Shown one piece after another: positions 17,035 to 25,623 of a stretch of 64,000 bases of DNA (position 1 is its first letter; every line of letters starts with the position of its first letter). Source of the DNA: Candidatus Gastranaerophilales bacterium. Its GTDB lineage: Bacteria; Cyanobacteriota; Vampirovibrionia; Gastranaerophilales; Gastranaerophilaceae. A program made the translations under genes and the position numbers. The stretch spans positions 40,863-104,862 of the forward strand of contig CALVAX010000007.1 of the NCBI GenBank assembly GCA_944325605.1, read 5' to 3'. The notes beneath the pieces were generated by a model. The model had not been told where the DNA came from. It saw nothing but the letters and a program-made list of their open reading frames with translations, and did no database searches.

Positions 17035-18381
17035 ATGAATGAATTGGCACAAAAAGATTTAAAATACATCTGGCACCCGTGCTCACAGATGAAGGATTAC
17101 GAAACTCTCTTACCGATTGTAATTGACCATGGTGAAGGGATTTACCTTTATGACACGGACGGCAAACGCTATGTTGATGTAATAAGTTCATGGTGGTGCA
17201 ACCTTCTCGGGCACTGCAACCCGAAGATTAATGAGGCTGTAAAAAAACAAATCGACAGCCTTGAGCACGTAATTTTTGCTAATTTTACTCACAAACCGGC
17301 AATCACGTTATGCGAAAAACTTTCTAAAATTCTGCCTGTGGGGTTGTGCAAATTTAATTTTACGGACAACGGCTCGTCAGCCATTGAGGCCGCAATGAAA
17401 GTAAGTTTTCAATACCACGCACAGACAGGAAACCCGAAAAAAACAAAATTTATGGCACTCTCGGACGCTTATCACGGAGAAACAATCGGGGCGTTGTCCG
17501 CCGGCGACTGCGACCTTTATACAAAATTATACAAACCGATTTTGATGGACATAATAAGGATTAAAGGCCCTGACTGCTTCCGCTGCCCGTACGGCAAAAC
17601 AAGAGAAAACTGCAATTGCGAATGCTTTGAAGATGCAGAAAAACAGTTTGAGAAATACGGCCAAGAAACCGCCGCAATCCTTGTCGAACCGATGCTGCAA
17701 GGCTCTGCCGGAATGAAAATTTATCCTCCGCTTTACCTGAAAAAACTCCGCCGGATTTGTGACAAATACAACGTTCATCTTCTGGCTGACGAAATCGCAA
17801 CAGGATTTGGCAGAACAGGAAAAATGTTTGCCTTTGACCATGCCGGAGTGTCCCCTGACATAATGTGTCTTTCAAAAGGTCTGACCGGCGGGTATATGCC
17901 GTGTGCGATGTTTGTGACAACGCAGAAGATTTATGATGCATTTTATTCGGACTACAACGAGGGAAAAGCCTTTATGCACTCCCACACTTACAGCGGAAAC
18001 CCGCTTGCATGTGCTGCTGCAAACGCAGTACTGGATATTCTCTCGGACGGAAGCGTATTAAAACAGGCTCAGGAAAATGCAAAATACTTTAATAAAATAA
18101 TTAAAGAAAAATTTCTGCCGCACAAAAACGTAGGAGAAGTCCGCTCTATTGGTCTTATTAATGCAATAGAACTTGTAAAAGACAAAACAACCAAAGAACC
18201 GCTTGACGGCAAGCTCCGCACAGGCTATCAGATTTACAAAAAAGCACTTCAAAAAGGCGTGATACTCCGCCCATTAGGCGATGTTATATATTTTAATCCG
18301 CCATTAATAATTGGCCGCAAAGATATGGACTTTGTGACCGATATTGCGCTTGAATGCCTCAAAGAAGTTTTGCCCGAATAA
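17035..18381 (+). CDS. bioA: Adenosylmethionine-8-amino-7-oxononanoate aminotransferase
   Basis: 448 aa from ATG 17035 (GGAG 9 bases upstream). A PLP-dependent class III aminotransferase converting KAPA to DAPA with SAM as amino donor. KYIWHPCSQMKDYE is the BioA-specific N-terminus; SSWWCNLLGHCNP, FTDNGSSAIEAAMK, LADEIATGFGRTG (PLP-binding Asp) and LSKGLTGGYMP (Schiff-base Lys) are present. An insertion of about 20 residues has four Cys (FRCPYGKTRENCNCECF), also seen in many Firmicutes-type BioA proteins. It starts 19 bases after bioD. Confidence 0.95.
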   Translation: MNELAQKDLKYIWHPCSQMKDYETLLPIVIDHGEGIYLYDTDGKRYVDVISSWWCNLLGHCNPKINEAVKKQIDSLEHVIFANFTHKPAITLCEKLSKILPVGLCKFNFTDNGSSAIEAAMKVSFQYHAQTGNPKKTKFMALSDAYHGETIGALSAGDCDLYTKLYKPILMDIIRIKGPDCFRCPYGKTRENCNCECFEDAEKQFEKYGQETAAILVEPMLQGSAGMKIYPPLYLKKLRRICDKYNVHLLADEIATGFGRTGKMFAFDHAGVSPDIMCLSKGLTGGYMPCAMFVTTQKIYDAFYSDYNEGKAFMHSHTYSGNPLACAAANAVLDILSDGSVLKQAQENAKYFNKIIKEKFLPHKNVGEVRSIGLINAIELVKDKTTKEPLDGKLRTGYQIYKKALQKGVILRPLGDVIYFNPPLIIGRKDMDFVTDIALECLKEVLPE

Positions 18382-18543
18382 TCATTTTTATCTTTTTCAG
18401 GGTTTAAAGCATATCAAATTAAACGTTAAATTAATTAACGTAATTTATACACTAATCAAAACCTAAATTTCACTAACCGGCGACTGAAAAATTTTTAAAG
18501 AAACTTTTTATCCGCACACAACGTCTGCTAAATTGTAAATGGC

Positions 18544-18639
18544 TTAACCTTCTGTCGTTAATTCTTCCCAGATGCTTGGGACTACGATTAACGCAGTGTA
18601 AACGATAAACCCGAATAAGATTAAATTAATAGCTTCCAT
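18544..18639 (-). CDS. 31-aa single-pass membrane microprotein
   Basis: A small reading frame with sequence MEAINLILFGFIVYTALIVV then PSIWEELTTEG. One hydrophobic helix (about residues 4-21) is followed by a short acidic tail. Support as a real gene: AGGAG lies 7 bases before the ATG, and a GGTATAAT -10 element sits about 20 bases further up, in an otherwise empty 357-base intergenic space. The size and shape resemble small accessory subunits of membrane complexes, but no family is recognised. Confidence 0.55.
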   Translation of the reverse strand: MEAINLILFGFIVYTALIVVPSIWEELTTEG

Positions 18640-18666
18640 ATAAACTCTCCTATAGTTTACATGTAT

Positions 18667-18696
18667 ATTATACCCATGCCGGCTGTTAAATTAACA
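18667..18696 (-). promoter_or_regulatory. Promoter for the 31-aa membrane protein
   Basis: On the minus strand a perfect TATAAT (18667-18672) is preceded, about 17 bases upstream, by a weak TGTTAA -35-like hexamer. The predicted start site leaves a 5' leader of about 20 bases carrying the AGGAG site. Confidence 0.55.
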
Positions 18697-18750
18697 TAAT
18701 TTTACAAAAAAGAATTAAAATTTTTGATAACATAAGAAGTGAGGAACGTA

Positions 18751-19062
18751 ATGAAAAAAAATCTGGAAAAACTATTTAAAAACCTGTGCTGTTCAGTCTG
18801 TAAAGAAGGATTTGACGAGAACTCTTTTACGGTAAAACGTGACGAAGCCGGACTTTTAGTTGTGAATCTTCAATGCAAACATTGCGGAAAAAATTACGGA
18901 ATAGCATTTTTAGGATTTTCTGATATTAACGTAAAGGAACCGGAGCCTTTTGAGGTCACAGAAGGGCCGGATCCGATAAGCTATGATGACGTAATTGATG
19001 CGCACAGATTTATAAAAAACCTTGACGAAAACTGGAGCAAATATCTTCACAAAGATGTTTAA
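18751..19062 (+). CDS. Small zinc-ribbon hypothetical protein
   Basis: 103 aa from ATG 18751 (GAGGAAC 4-10 bases upstream); an in-frame GTG at 18739 is less likely. Two paired Cys motifs, CCSVCKEGF (about 13-18) and CKHCGK (about 45-49), suggest a treble-clef or zinc-ribbon fold. The remainder is acidic (EPEPFEVTEGPDP) and ends in a helix. No named family recognised. Its stop abuts the stop of the convergent nucleoside transporter with no terminator in between. Confidence 0.7.
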   Translation: MKKNLEKLFKNLCCSVCKEGFDENSFTVKRDEAGLLVVNLQCKHCGKNYGIAFLGFSDINVKEPEPFEVTEGPDPISYDDVIDAHRFIKNLDENWSKYLHKDV

Positions 19063-20343
19063 TTATCCCATCAAAATACCTGCAATCGCTGCTGACATAT
19101 AGCAGGTCAAAGTTCCGCAAATGAGTGCTCTTACACCAAGACGTGCCAGATTTTTTCTCTGGTTAGGAGCCATCTCGCCAATCCCGCCCATCTGAATTGC
19201 TATTGAGCCGAAGTTGCCGAAACTGCAAAGCGCAATACTTGCAATCAGAAAGCTCTTTTCCGACAGCGCCTGCGGTAAAGTACTCAAATCCACATAAGCC
19301 ACCATCTCATTCAACACAAGCTTTGTACCCATAAGACTACCGACTGTAGTTGCCTCATTCCCCGGAACCCCCATAAAATAAGCAAATATTGCAAAAATTT
19401 TGCCTAAAATCATTCTCAGAGAAAGCTGTGAAAGGTCAAACGAGGCAAAATTTATATGCGCATAATTAACAATCAGCCTTCCAATCCCGCCGAGCACCCA
19501 GTCAACAAATGCAACAAGAGCAACAAGAGCAAGAATCATCGCAATAACATTTATCGCAACTTTCATCCCCTCAGATGCTCCCTGAGATATTGCATCAAAG
19601 AGATTTATATAAGGCCTGCGGCGCTTGCTGAAATGGATTTTAATATCCTCGCTTGTTTCAGGAGTACCGGTTTCAGGATAAACGATTTTAGAAATAACAA
19701 GAGCGCCGGGTGCCGCCATAACCGACGCTGCCAGAAGATACTGCGCCGGAACCCCGAGCCCTATATAAATAGGCATTGTTGCCGCAGAAATACAAGCCAT
19801 ACTTCCTGTCATTGAAGCAAGAAGCTCTGATCTTGTAAGTTTTGCAAGGTAAGGTCTTATCATTATCTGGGCTGCAATCTGTCCGACAAATGCACTTGCA
19901 ACATTAGAAAGAGCCTCGGCCCCGCTGACTGACATAATCTTATTCATAGCTTTGCCAAGAAGCGGAACAATACGCTGCATAATTCCGTAGTAATACAGAA
20001 TATTCACAAGTATCATCATAAATATCAAAGACGCAATAAGCTGCAACGCAAAAATTTGCGCGCCTGCGCCAAATATTTCACTCAGTTTTTCAGAACTCAT
20101 CAAATGCCCGAAAACAAAATTTCCGCCTTCCTTTGCAAAATCAAGAATTTTCGAAACAAATTCACCCAATTTCAAAAACATTGTCCTTCCCAACGGAACC
20201 TTAAATATAAATACCGCAAGCAATATCTGCAGCAAAAATCCAGTTCCGACAGTTTTGTAGTTGATAGCCTTTCTGTTGTTTGACATTCCAAAAGCTATCA
20301 AAAATATGAAAATTATCCCGAAAATCCCGAAAAATCTGTCCAT
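19063..20343 (-). CDS. Concentrative nucleoside transporter (NupC/CNT family)
   Basis: 426 aa, the normal length for bacterial CNTs. A cation-coupled importer of nucleosides across the inner membrane. Signatures: N-terminal hydrophobic gate domain, ASAFVGQIAAQIMIRPYL, the AATMPIYIGLGVPAQYLLAAS re-entrant region, and GVPGNEATTVGSLMGTKLVL-NEMVAY, where the NExVAY motif is diagnostic. About ten hydrophobic segments are visible. AAGGAA precedes the ATG. No nucleoside catabolic genes are adjacent. Confidence 0.93.
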   Translation of the reverse strand: MDRFFGIFGIIFIFLIAFGMSNNRKAINYKTVGTGFLLQILLAVFIFKVPLGRTMFLKLGEFVSKILDFAKEGGNFVFGHLMSSEKLSEIFGAGAQIFALQLIASLIFMMILVNILYYYGIMQRIVPLLGKAMNKIMSVSGAEALSNVASAFVGQIAAQIMIRPYLAKLTRSELLASMTGSMACISAATMPIYIGLGVPAQYLLAASVMAAPGALVISKIVYPETGTPETSEDIKIHFSKRRRPYINLFDAISQGASEGMKVAINVIAMILALVALVAFVDWVLGGIGRLIVNYAHINFASFDLSQLSLRMILGKIFAIFAYFMGVPGNEATTVGSLMGTKLVLNEMVAYVDLSTLPQALSEKSFLIASIALCSFGNFGSIAIQMGGIGEMAPNQRKNLARLGVRALICGTLTCYMSAAIAGILMG

Positions 20344-20546
20344 GAAAATTCCTTATTTAAACTACTTAATAATAATACTTTAAAGGTGTTCAAAATTCTT
20401 TAAACTATAAAAAATCTTTACTTAATATATCTTAACTTTTTTAACAATATCTATTGAAAAAATTTTTGTCCGTATTTTAGAATAATAGAAGGAGATTATC
20501 TCTTTTCTGCAAAACATTAATATTATTAGGGAACAAGGATATACTT

Positions 20547-23486
20547 ATGCGTGTAGAAGCTATCATGCCCGCCAATATTCATCGGGTGCATCAGAGCCGA
20601 AAACATTACGGACAAAAAGTCAGAACAAACTCAATACAAGCCGATACAGTGAGTTTTAAACCGCAATTTTCTATGATTACATTCACCGGAGGAGAACGCA
20701 ATCTAAATCAGATAGCTTCATTTGCATACGAAAACAGAGGAACAGGACTTTCCGAAGATTATCAGGGCGGGCTTGGTGTTGTTACCTATGAAGCTCCGCA
20801 GAGTTTTATTAAACACGAAAATCTTGATGCCAGAAGTTTCATGCCTGCACACGAATTTAACAACCCGAAAGGCGGCTATGTATTTCTATGGACAAAAGAC
20901 CTTCGTGACAAAAACGGCAAACTGCCGGAGCAAATCCCAGCCAACAGATTTCTGCATGCCTCCCCCGGAGTCAATCTTGATGAATTTGCAAAACAGCATA
21001 ACTTCGACAAAAATGATTTGAAATATGTCATAATGAGTGAGCCGGATGGCAAAGAGGCTACAAGTTTAACCAAATATTGTATCATTGAACCAACAAGTGC
21101 CAGAGGCGAGATTGAAAGAATGTCCGATGATGACCTCGGGCAAATGCAGAAAGTATCTTTCGAAATTTTCAAGATTTCAAAAGAAAATCCGTCATACAAC
21201 AAACTTAAAGATACTCCAAACTACTGGATATGGACAAAAGAACTTGCGAAAACTCCGAAACCTTACACGTACGGCTCCGGCGGAAATGACGGTATTGATG
21301 CCGAAATTAACAACTCTGACTACTGCCGTGCATATCTGCAAGCCGAAAGAATGATGGATACCGAAGAATTCGGCCACTGGAAACCTGCAAACCTCTGGGG
21401 ACATGACAGACCGATTGCATCTTTGTATTCCCATATCGCAAGTCTTTCTGCAAGCGGAGATGACTACTACAACGGAACCCGTACACACTTTTCAGCTCAC
21501 AACCCCGGACTAAACTATCAAGGACATACGGACAACCCGTTTGCTTTTGCTAGAATTCTCTTTGACAAAGATGATATTGAAGCTTTAAAACAGGTGCCGG
21601 AATTTGAACTTATCAATTCCTTCAGCAAAAAAGGCTGGCATAATCTTACAGATGAAGAAAAAGCGTTTACAAACAAAATTTTTGCTCCTTTTATCGGAAA
21701 ATTCAAGGACTTTTTCAATACATATAACCTGACAAAAATTCCTATTTTAGCCGCAAAAATAAATCCGCAAAATGTTACATTCGGAACAGTTTCGCCAAAT
21801 TTTGACAAAGAAATGAAAAACCCTGATATGGATGTAGCTGCCGGAATTGGTGCTGAACTTAGAGAAATAGAAACCATCAGCCCTCTTAACGGTTCAACAC
21901 CGGCTAATTTAGGTATTGATAACAATACATCTAATTTTGGACGCGGCAATAACGGTCTTTCCGAACATAAATCCGGATTTACACCAATCAAATATAACGG
22001 AAATAATATTGAAGAAGTAATTGCGAACAGAATAAAAAATGCGCAATGGCTGACAGGACTTCTGGAAGATGCAGAAAAAGAAGGACGCGATGCTTTAAAT
22101 AAAGTTTTCTTCAGCGATGCCCAAATTGAAGGCGGAAGAAGCGTGTTTGGAAGTTTATCCAGATTCAAGCCTGATGAAATGCTTATCATGGGCTGGGGGC
22201 GTCCGGATGAACAAAAAGGCTATCCGTACATGTACAAAGGGTTCCTTAAATTTTTGAAACGTGAAGATGTACCGGAAGAAATTAAACTCAAAGTTAAACT
22301 GCTTAACGGTGCTGGCGATTTGCCATGGGATAAAAATGCGAAAGATTTCAGACTTATTCAGGAAATTTTAAAAGAAATCGCAGAACTTGATGGCGGCAAA
22401 TACAAACATAACGCAATGTATGTTGACGGACTGTTTCCGAACAAACTGGTTGCCTGTGCAACTCACTGCGGATTCACCTCAAGACGTGAGATGTGCGGAA
22501 TTACACCGCTGGAAGCTAAAACTGCCGGTGTTCCTTACCTTGCAACAAAAACAGGCGGACCTGTTGATTATACAAATGAATCAAACGGCTGGCTTACTAA
22601 AACAGCACCGGAAATGAACCCGCCTTTTGACGGTCTTGACTGGGGTGCTTCTGCAGACGAAATTGACAACAAACGAATTGAACGTATTTCAGATGAAGTT
22701 TCAGACCTTTTAAAAGAGATAACTGATGAATATTACAACCATAATGAAAAATACGTTGCTAAATGTAAGAAAAACATTGAAGAAAAACTTGACTGGCACA
22801 ACAACAGTGAATTTAATAACGGAAAATCCGCAAACAAAATGTACCGTGAAAATGTCTGGAAAGTCGACGAAGGCTGGGAGGCAAGAAATACTAAGCCTTT
22901 AAAACGACTTGTTGACAGAGTTAATCCGGCAAAAAAATCTGCTGCTGAAAATACTGAAAGCCTTGATGCTGCACTTAATGCATTTGCACAAAAGATTCAG
23001 GAAATAATGAATAAAACAATGACCACGGTAGAAGAAAACATGAAGAAACTATCAGAAGACATGATATCAAAATTTGAAACTACGGTTAAGACAACCGCAG
23101 AAAAAGCAGTTGAAGAAATTACAAATACAGTTAAAACGACAACAGCAAAAGCTATTGAAGAAATCAGCAGCACTTCAGTACAGAATGCAGCAGACACTGT
23201 TGAAAAGAGTGTAAAAGGAACTAAAGGCGGAAAACTTCTTGCATTTGGCGGAGGAATTGCGGCAGCAGCACTTGGAGGCGGAGCATGGTTCTTCGTCAAA
23301 GGCAAAAACATGCTGGAAAAAGCTGAAAAAATTATGACAACAGCCTCTCCTGTTTCACCAGCCGCCACAGCAACATCAGGTTCAGCCTATGGAACCCAAT
23401 CCACAATACCTTCTGCCGGACAGAATTCTCTGAACTTTGCAAACTTCTCAAAAGTTGAAACTCCCTCATCCAATACAGCACGATAA
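20547..23486 (+). CDS. GT5 glycogen/starch synthase-like glycosyltransferase with C-terminal membrane tail
   Basis: 979 aa, about twice the usual 480 of glycogen synthase. A polar leader contains FTGG (46-49). The catalytic region has the N-domain ADP-glucose loop variant YQGGLGVVTYEAP (about 72-84) and the C-domain pieces GWGRPDEQKGY (about 548-558) and GITPLEAKTAGVPYLATKTG (about 651-670), the GT-B Glu motif. The C-terminal third is not seen in normal GlgA: helical Thr/Glu-rich coiled segments (about 800-890), one Gly/Ala-rich hydrophobic helix (about 893-915) and a low-complexity tail. Probably membrane-anchored. AAGGAT precedes the ATG. Its last 100 bases overlap the convergent gene at 23387. 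Confidence 0.8.
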   Translation: MRVEAIMPANIHRVHQSRKHYGQKVRTNSIQADTVSFKPQFSMITFTGGERNLNQIASFAYENRGTGLSEDYQGGLGVVTYEAPQSFIKHENLDARSFMPAHEFNNPKGGYVFLWTKDLRDKNGKLPEQIPANRFLHASPGVNLDEFAKQHNFDKNDLKYVIMSEPDGKEATSLTKYCIIEPTSARGEIERMSDDDLGQMQKVSFEIFKISKENPSYNKLKDTPNYWIWTKELAKTPKPYTYGSGGNDGIDAEINNSDYCRAYLQAERMMDTEEFGHWKPANLWGHDRPIASLYSHIASLSASGDDYYNGTRTHFSAHNPGLNYQGHTDNPFAFARILFDKDDIEALKQVPEFELINSFSKKGWHNLTDEEKAFTNKIFAPFIGKFKDFFNTYNLTKIPILAAKINPQNVTFGTVSPNFDKEMKNPDMDVAAGIGAELREIETISPLNGSTPANLGIDNNTSNFGRGNNGLSEHKSGFTPIKYNGNNIEEVIANRIKNAQWLTGLLEDAEKEGRDALNKVFFSDAQIEGGRSVFGSLSRFKPDEMLIMGWGRPDEQKGYPYMYKGFLKFLKREDVPEEIKLKVKLLNGAGDLPWDKNAKDFRLIQEILKEIAELDGGKYKHNAMYVDGLFPNKLVACATHCGFTSRREMCGITPLEAKTAGVPYLATKTGGPVDYTNESNGWLTKTAPEMNPPFDGLDWGASADEIDNKRIERISDEVSDLLKEITDEYYNHNEKYVAKCKKNIEEKLDWHNNSEFNNGKSANKMYRENVWKVDEGWEARNTKPLKRLVDRVNPAKKSAAENTESLDAALNAFAQKIQEIMNKTMTTVEENMKKLSEDMISKFETTVKTTAEKAVEEITNTVKTTTAKAIEEISSTSVQNAADTVEKSVKGTKGGKLLAFGGGIAAAALGGGAWFFVKGKNMLEKAEKIMTTASPVSPAATATSGSAYGTQSTIPSAGQNSLNFANFSKVETPSSNTAR

Positions 23487-23974
23487 TACTCAATCCCCAT
23501 AATCTTCATATTATCAGGTGTTTCATACTTCAATCTGAGAATTGTACGCTTTGTATCGGGAGTTAATCGACTTTGAATTCTTCCGGCGATGTTTTCAAAG
23601 TATCCGTGATATTTTGAATTAAGAGGCATGTGGATTATATCAATCTGCCAATCACGGCTGCTTTCGTCTGTATAAATCAAATGCCATTCAAGACAATTCT
23701 CGTCAGTATTTAAAAGATTTTTAAACCGGAATGATTTTACCTGTGGATTTTTAGAAATTTTAAGAATTGCACTAAAGCTTTCAGAAATAGAAACATTCTC
23801 AGTATAAACATGAAAATCTATATCAAGATGTTTCATCAAAAGTCCCATTTTCAAGGAGCCAACAAGATTAATTTCGGCACCGAGAGATTTCCAGATGTTT
23901 TCTATATCAAGTTTTTTAATAATTTCCCGGGCTTCGCGCTGATTTTGTTCAGCAATTTGTAAAAAATTGTCCAT
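23387..23974 (-). CDS. Nucleotidyltransferase-superfamily protein
   Basis: 195 aa. The motif GSLKMGLLMKHLDIDFHVY (about 38-56) has the GS-x(n)-DID arrangement of the pol-beta-like nucleotidyltransferase fold, with a third acidic residue possible in DWQIDIIHM. The exact substrate cannot be told; small stand-alone members modify RNA, antibiotics or proteins. There is no Shine-Dalgarno; TATAAT sits exactly six bases before the ATG, so the transcript may be leaderless. Its last 100 coding bases overlap the 3' end of the GT5 gene on the other strand. Confidence 0.7.
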   Translation of the reverse strand: MDNFLQIAEQNQREAREIIKKLDIENIWKSLGAEINLVGSLKMGLLMKHLDIDFHVYTENVSISESFSAILKISKNPQVKSFRFKNLLNTDENCLEWHLIYTDESSRDWQIDIIHMPLNSKYHGYFENIAGRIQSRLTPDTKRTILRLKYETPDNMKIMGIEYYRAVLDEGVSTFEKFAKFREFCPAEGIVDWVP

Positions 23975-24020
23975 AGGATAATTATAACTTAAAATTTAAA
24001 ATGGTTCAGATATTTTAATT

Positions 24021-24174
24021 GCGGGAGTTATATAGCAAATTCCACAAAAAATTTCAAAACAACGTCATCCTGAGCCTTAGGCGAAGGATCCAAATAAATG
24101 AGATTCTTCGGGCTAAAGCCCTCAGAATGACGTGCTTTTTATAATATTAGTAGAATTTGCTACATAAGTCCCGC
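24021..24174. repeat. MITE-like element, copy B
   Basis: Ends GCGGGAGTTATATAGCAAATTC and the complement of GAATTTGCTACATAAGTCCCGC form a terminal inverted repeat of about 22 bp. The core has GTCATCCTGAG ... CTCAGAATGACG. No clear target duplication is seen for this copy. It lies between the nucleotidyltransferase gene and the left end of the integrated element. Confidence 0.8.
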
Positions 24175-24280
24175 AGGAATTGGTAAATGAATTTGATAAT
24201 TTATAAATTTAGATAAATATTAGTCAAGATTATATCAAGTGGACAAAATATGGACAACAGAGTAAATATAGATAAAAATA

Positions 24281-24301
24281 AAAAGGGGCTGAAACCCTTT
24301 T
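24281..24301 (-). terminator. Original tRNA-Lys terminator, now displaced by the integrated element
   Basis: Read leftward, AAAAGGG-tttcagc-CCCTTTT followed by TATTTTTATC is a terminator hairpin lying just downstream of the truncated tRNA-Lys copy (24313-24354). Its spacing to that copy parallels the hairpin at 40921-40938 next to the intact tRNA. Confidence 0.7.
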
Positions 24302-24312
24302 CCTATAAAAAT

Positions 24313-24354
24313 ATGCGCTTGGCGCGATTCGAACGCGCGACCTATCCCTTAAAA
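24313..24354 (-). repeat. Left attachment site (duplicated tRNA-Lys 3' end)
   Basis: A 42-base copy of the tRNA-Lys 3' half (begins atgcgcttggcgcgattc and ends cttaaaa) identical to 40952-40993. The 5' half of a tRNA is absent on its right, so it is not a functional tRNA gene but the boundary left by site-specific integration. Confidence 0.92.
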
Positions 24355-24497
24355 TGTTAATAAGTCTTTTTATATAGTTTGCTCGATTTGCCCTAAACGC
24401 TTGCTACGACATTATTATACATCTTGATATAAATTTGTCAAACTTAATAAAAAATACACAAACTACACAAAATGTACACAAAAAAATTTAAAACAAA

Positions 24498-25487
24498 TTA
24501 TTTTTTTGAAGTTTTTACAGTTTTTATCTGTTTTAAATATTGTAATCCTTTTTCCGTAAGCTGTATAAATTCTCCAACTCCACCTTTTACCATTTTTGCA
24601 GGATAAATTTTTATTAATCCTTGTGATAAAAATTGAATTTTTATTGTGTTAGCATCGTCATCATCCAAATATATAGAAGAATATCCTCCATTGCCAATTT
24701 TATTAACAAAATCTTTGTTTATTTGATGCTTTAATAAATTTGCATTTAATGGGTTAATCATGTTAGGTGCAATATATGAAAAAAGTTGGTTCCATGTTAC
24801 TTGTAAACTGCTATGTGAATAACCATGTCCATAGGAACATTCATAATGAATTTTAAATACTTCATCCATATCTGCAATATTATCAATCTGTTTAGTTAAT
24901 GAATTTTGATATTCTTTTACTTGTTGTTCTAGTTCTTCATTTCTTTTTCGCAGAGAATTTATTTCAGTTAATAATTCTGTATTGTCAAATTCATCAGGTC
25001 TTATCCAGCCTCTTTGAGGTTTTTCTTCAAAAATTTTATGCAAACTATTGATTACACTTAAAATTAATCCGTCTTTCGTATTCCAAAATCTACACATTCT
25101 ATCTTTTGAAGCAATTTTAATAAATTCACTTACATTTTTTAAATCATCATCTCTTTTTTCATTAGGTAAAGTTTTAATATCTTCAAACGGAAATACTAAA
25201 ACAGGTATTTTCTTTTCTATGGCATATTCATATTCCATTTGTGTATAACTTTTACCTGTTTGCGGACTAACTGAACCATATCTTCCGCCTAATATTAAGA
25301 CGTAATAATCACAATTATCAATAACTCTTTTTATATATTCAAATTGTTCATCATCAGAAGCGACAAAAAGCTCCATACCGACAGGTAAGTGCCCCATTGT
25401 CGATATATTTTCAATTATAGCTTTCCGTTCATCTTTTAAATCTTCATATGTTGAACTTACAAATATTTGATATTTTTTATTTTGCAA
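24498..25487 (-). CDS. DUF4062 domain protein, predicted defence effector
   Basis: 329 aa from a TTG start with GGGAG upstream. The N-terminal domain (about 5-110) has IFVSSTYEDLKDERKAI, MGHLPVGMELF and YVLILGGRYGSV, the hallmarks of DUF4062, a TIR/Rossmann-like domain frequently fused to or located near STAND or defence proteins. An internal coiled coil (about 170-200) and a C-terminal domain that reads like a small winged helix (LTEKGLQYLKQIK) follow. No ATPase module is present, unlike many relatives. It is the first gene inside the element, downstream of the type III restriction genes on the same strand. Confidence 0.8.
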   Translation of the reverse strand: MQNKKYQIFVSSTYEDLKDERKAIIENISTMGHLPVGMELFVASDDEQFEYIKRVIDNCDYYVLILGGRYGSVSPQTGKSYTQMEYEYAIEKKIPVLVFPFEDIKTLPNEKRDDDLKNVSEFIKIASKDRMCRFWNTKDGLILSVINSLHKIFEEKPQRGWIRPDEFDNTELLTEINSLRKRNEELEQQVKEYQNSLTKQIDNIADMDEVFKIHYECSYGHGYSHSSLQVTWNQLFSYIAPNMINPLNANLLKHQINKDFVNKIGNGGYSSIYLDDDDANTIKIQFLSQGLIKIYPAKMVKGGVGEFIQLTEKGLQYLKQIKTVKTSKK

Positions 25488-25623
25488 AATCTTATACTCC
25501 CAGTATTATTTTATAAATCTATTATAACAAAAAAATCCAACCTAAGCCGATTGTACGGTGTATTAAGTCGGAGAAAATTTAATATAAATGTAAAACCACA
25601 ATGGTGTTAAAATTTGTCACCAT

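Noticed and set aside
18544..18639. Assignment of the 31-aa frame to a photosystem or cytochrome small subunit
   Set aside because: No residue pattern beyond one hydrophobic helix supports a particular family, and no photosynthesis genes are present.
24021..24174. MITE copy B as the left end of the integrative element
   Set aside because: The exact tRNA-derived boundary lies at 24313, and related copies occur at unconnected loci.
24313..24354. A second tRNA-Lys gene
   Set aside because: Only the 3' 42 bases are present; no D arm or 5' acceptor strand follows, so it is an attachment site.
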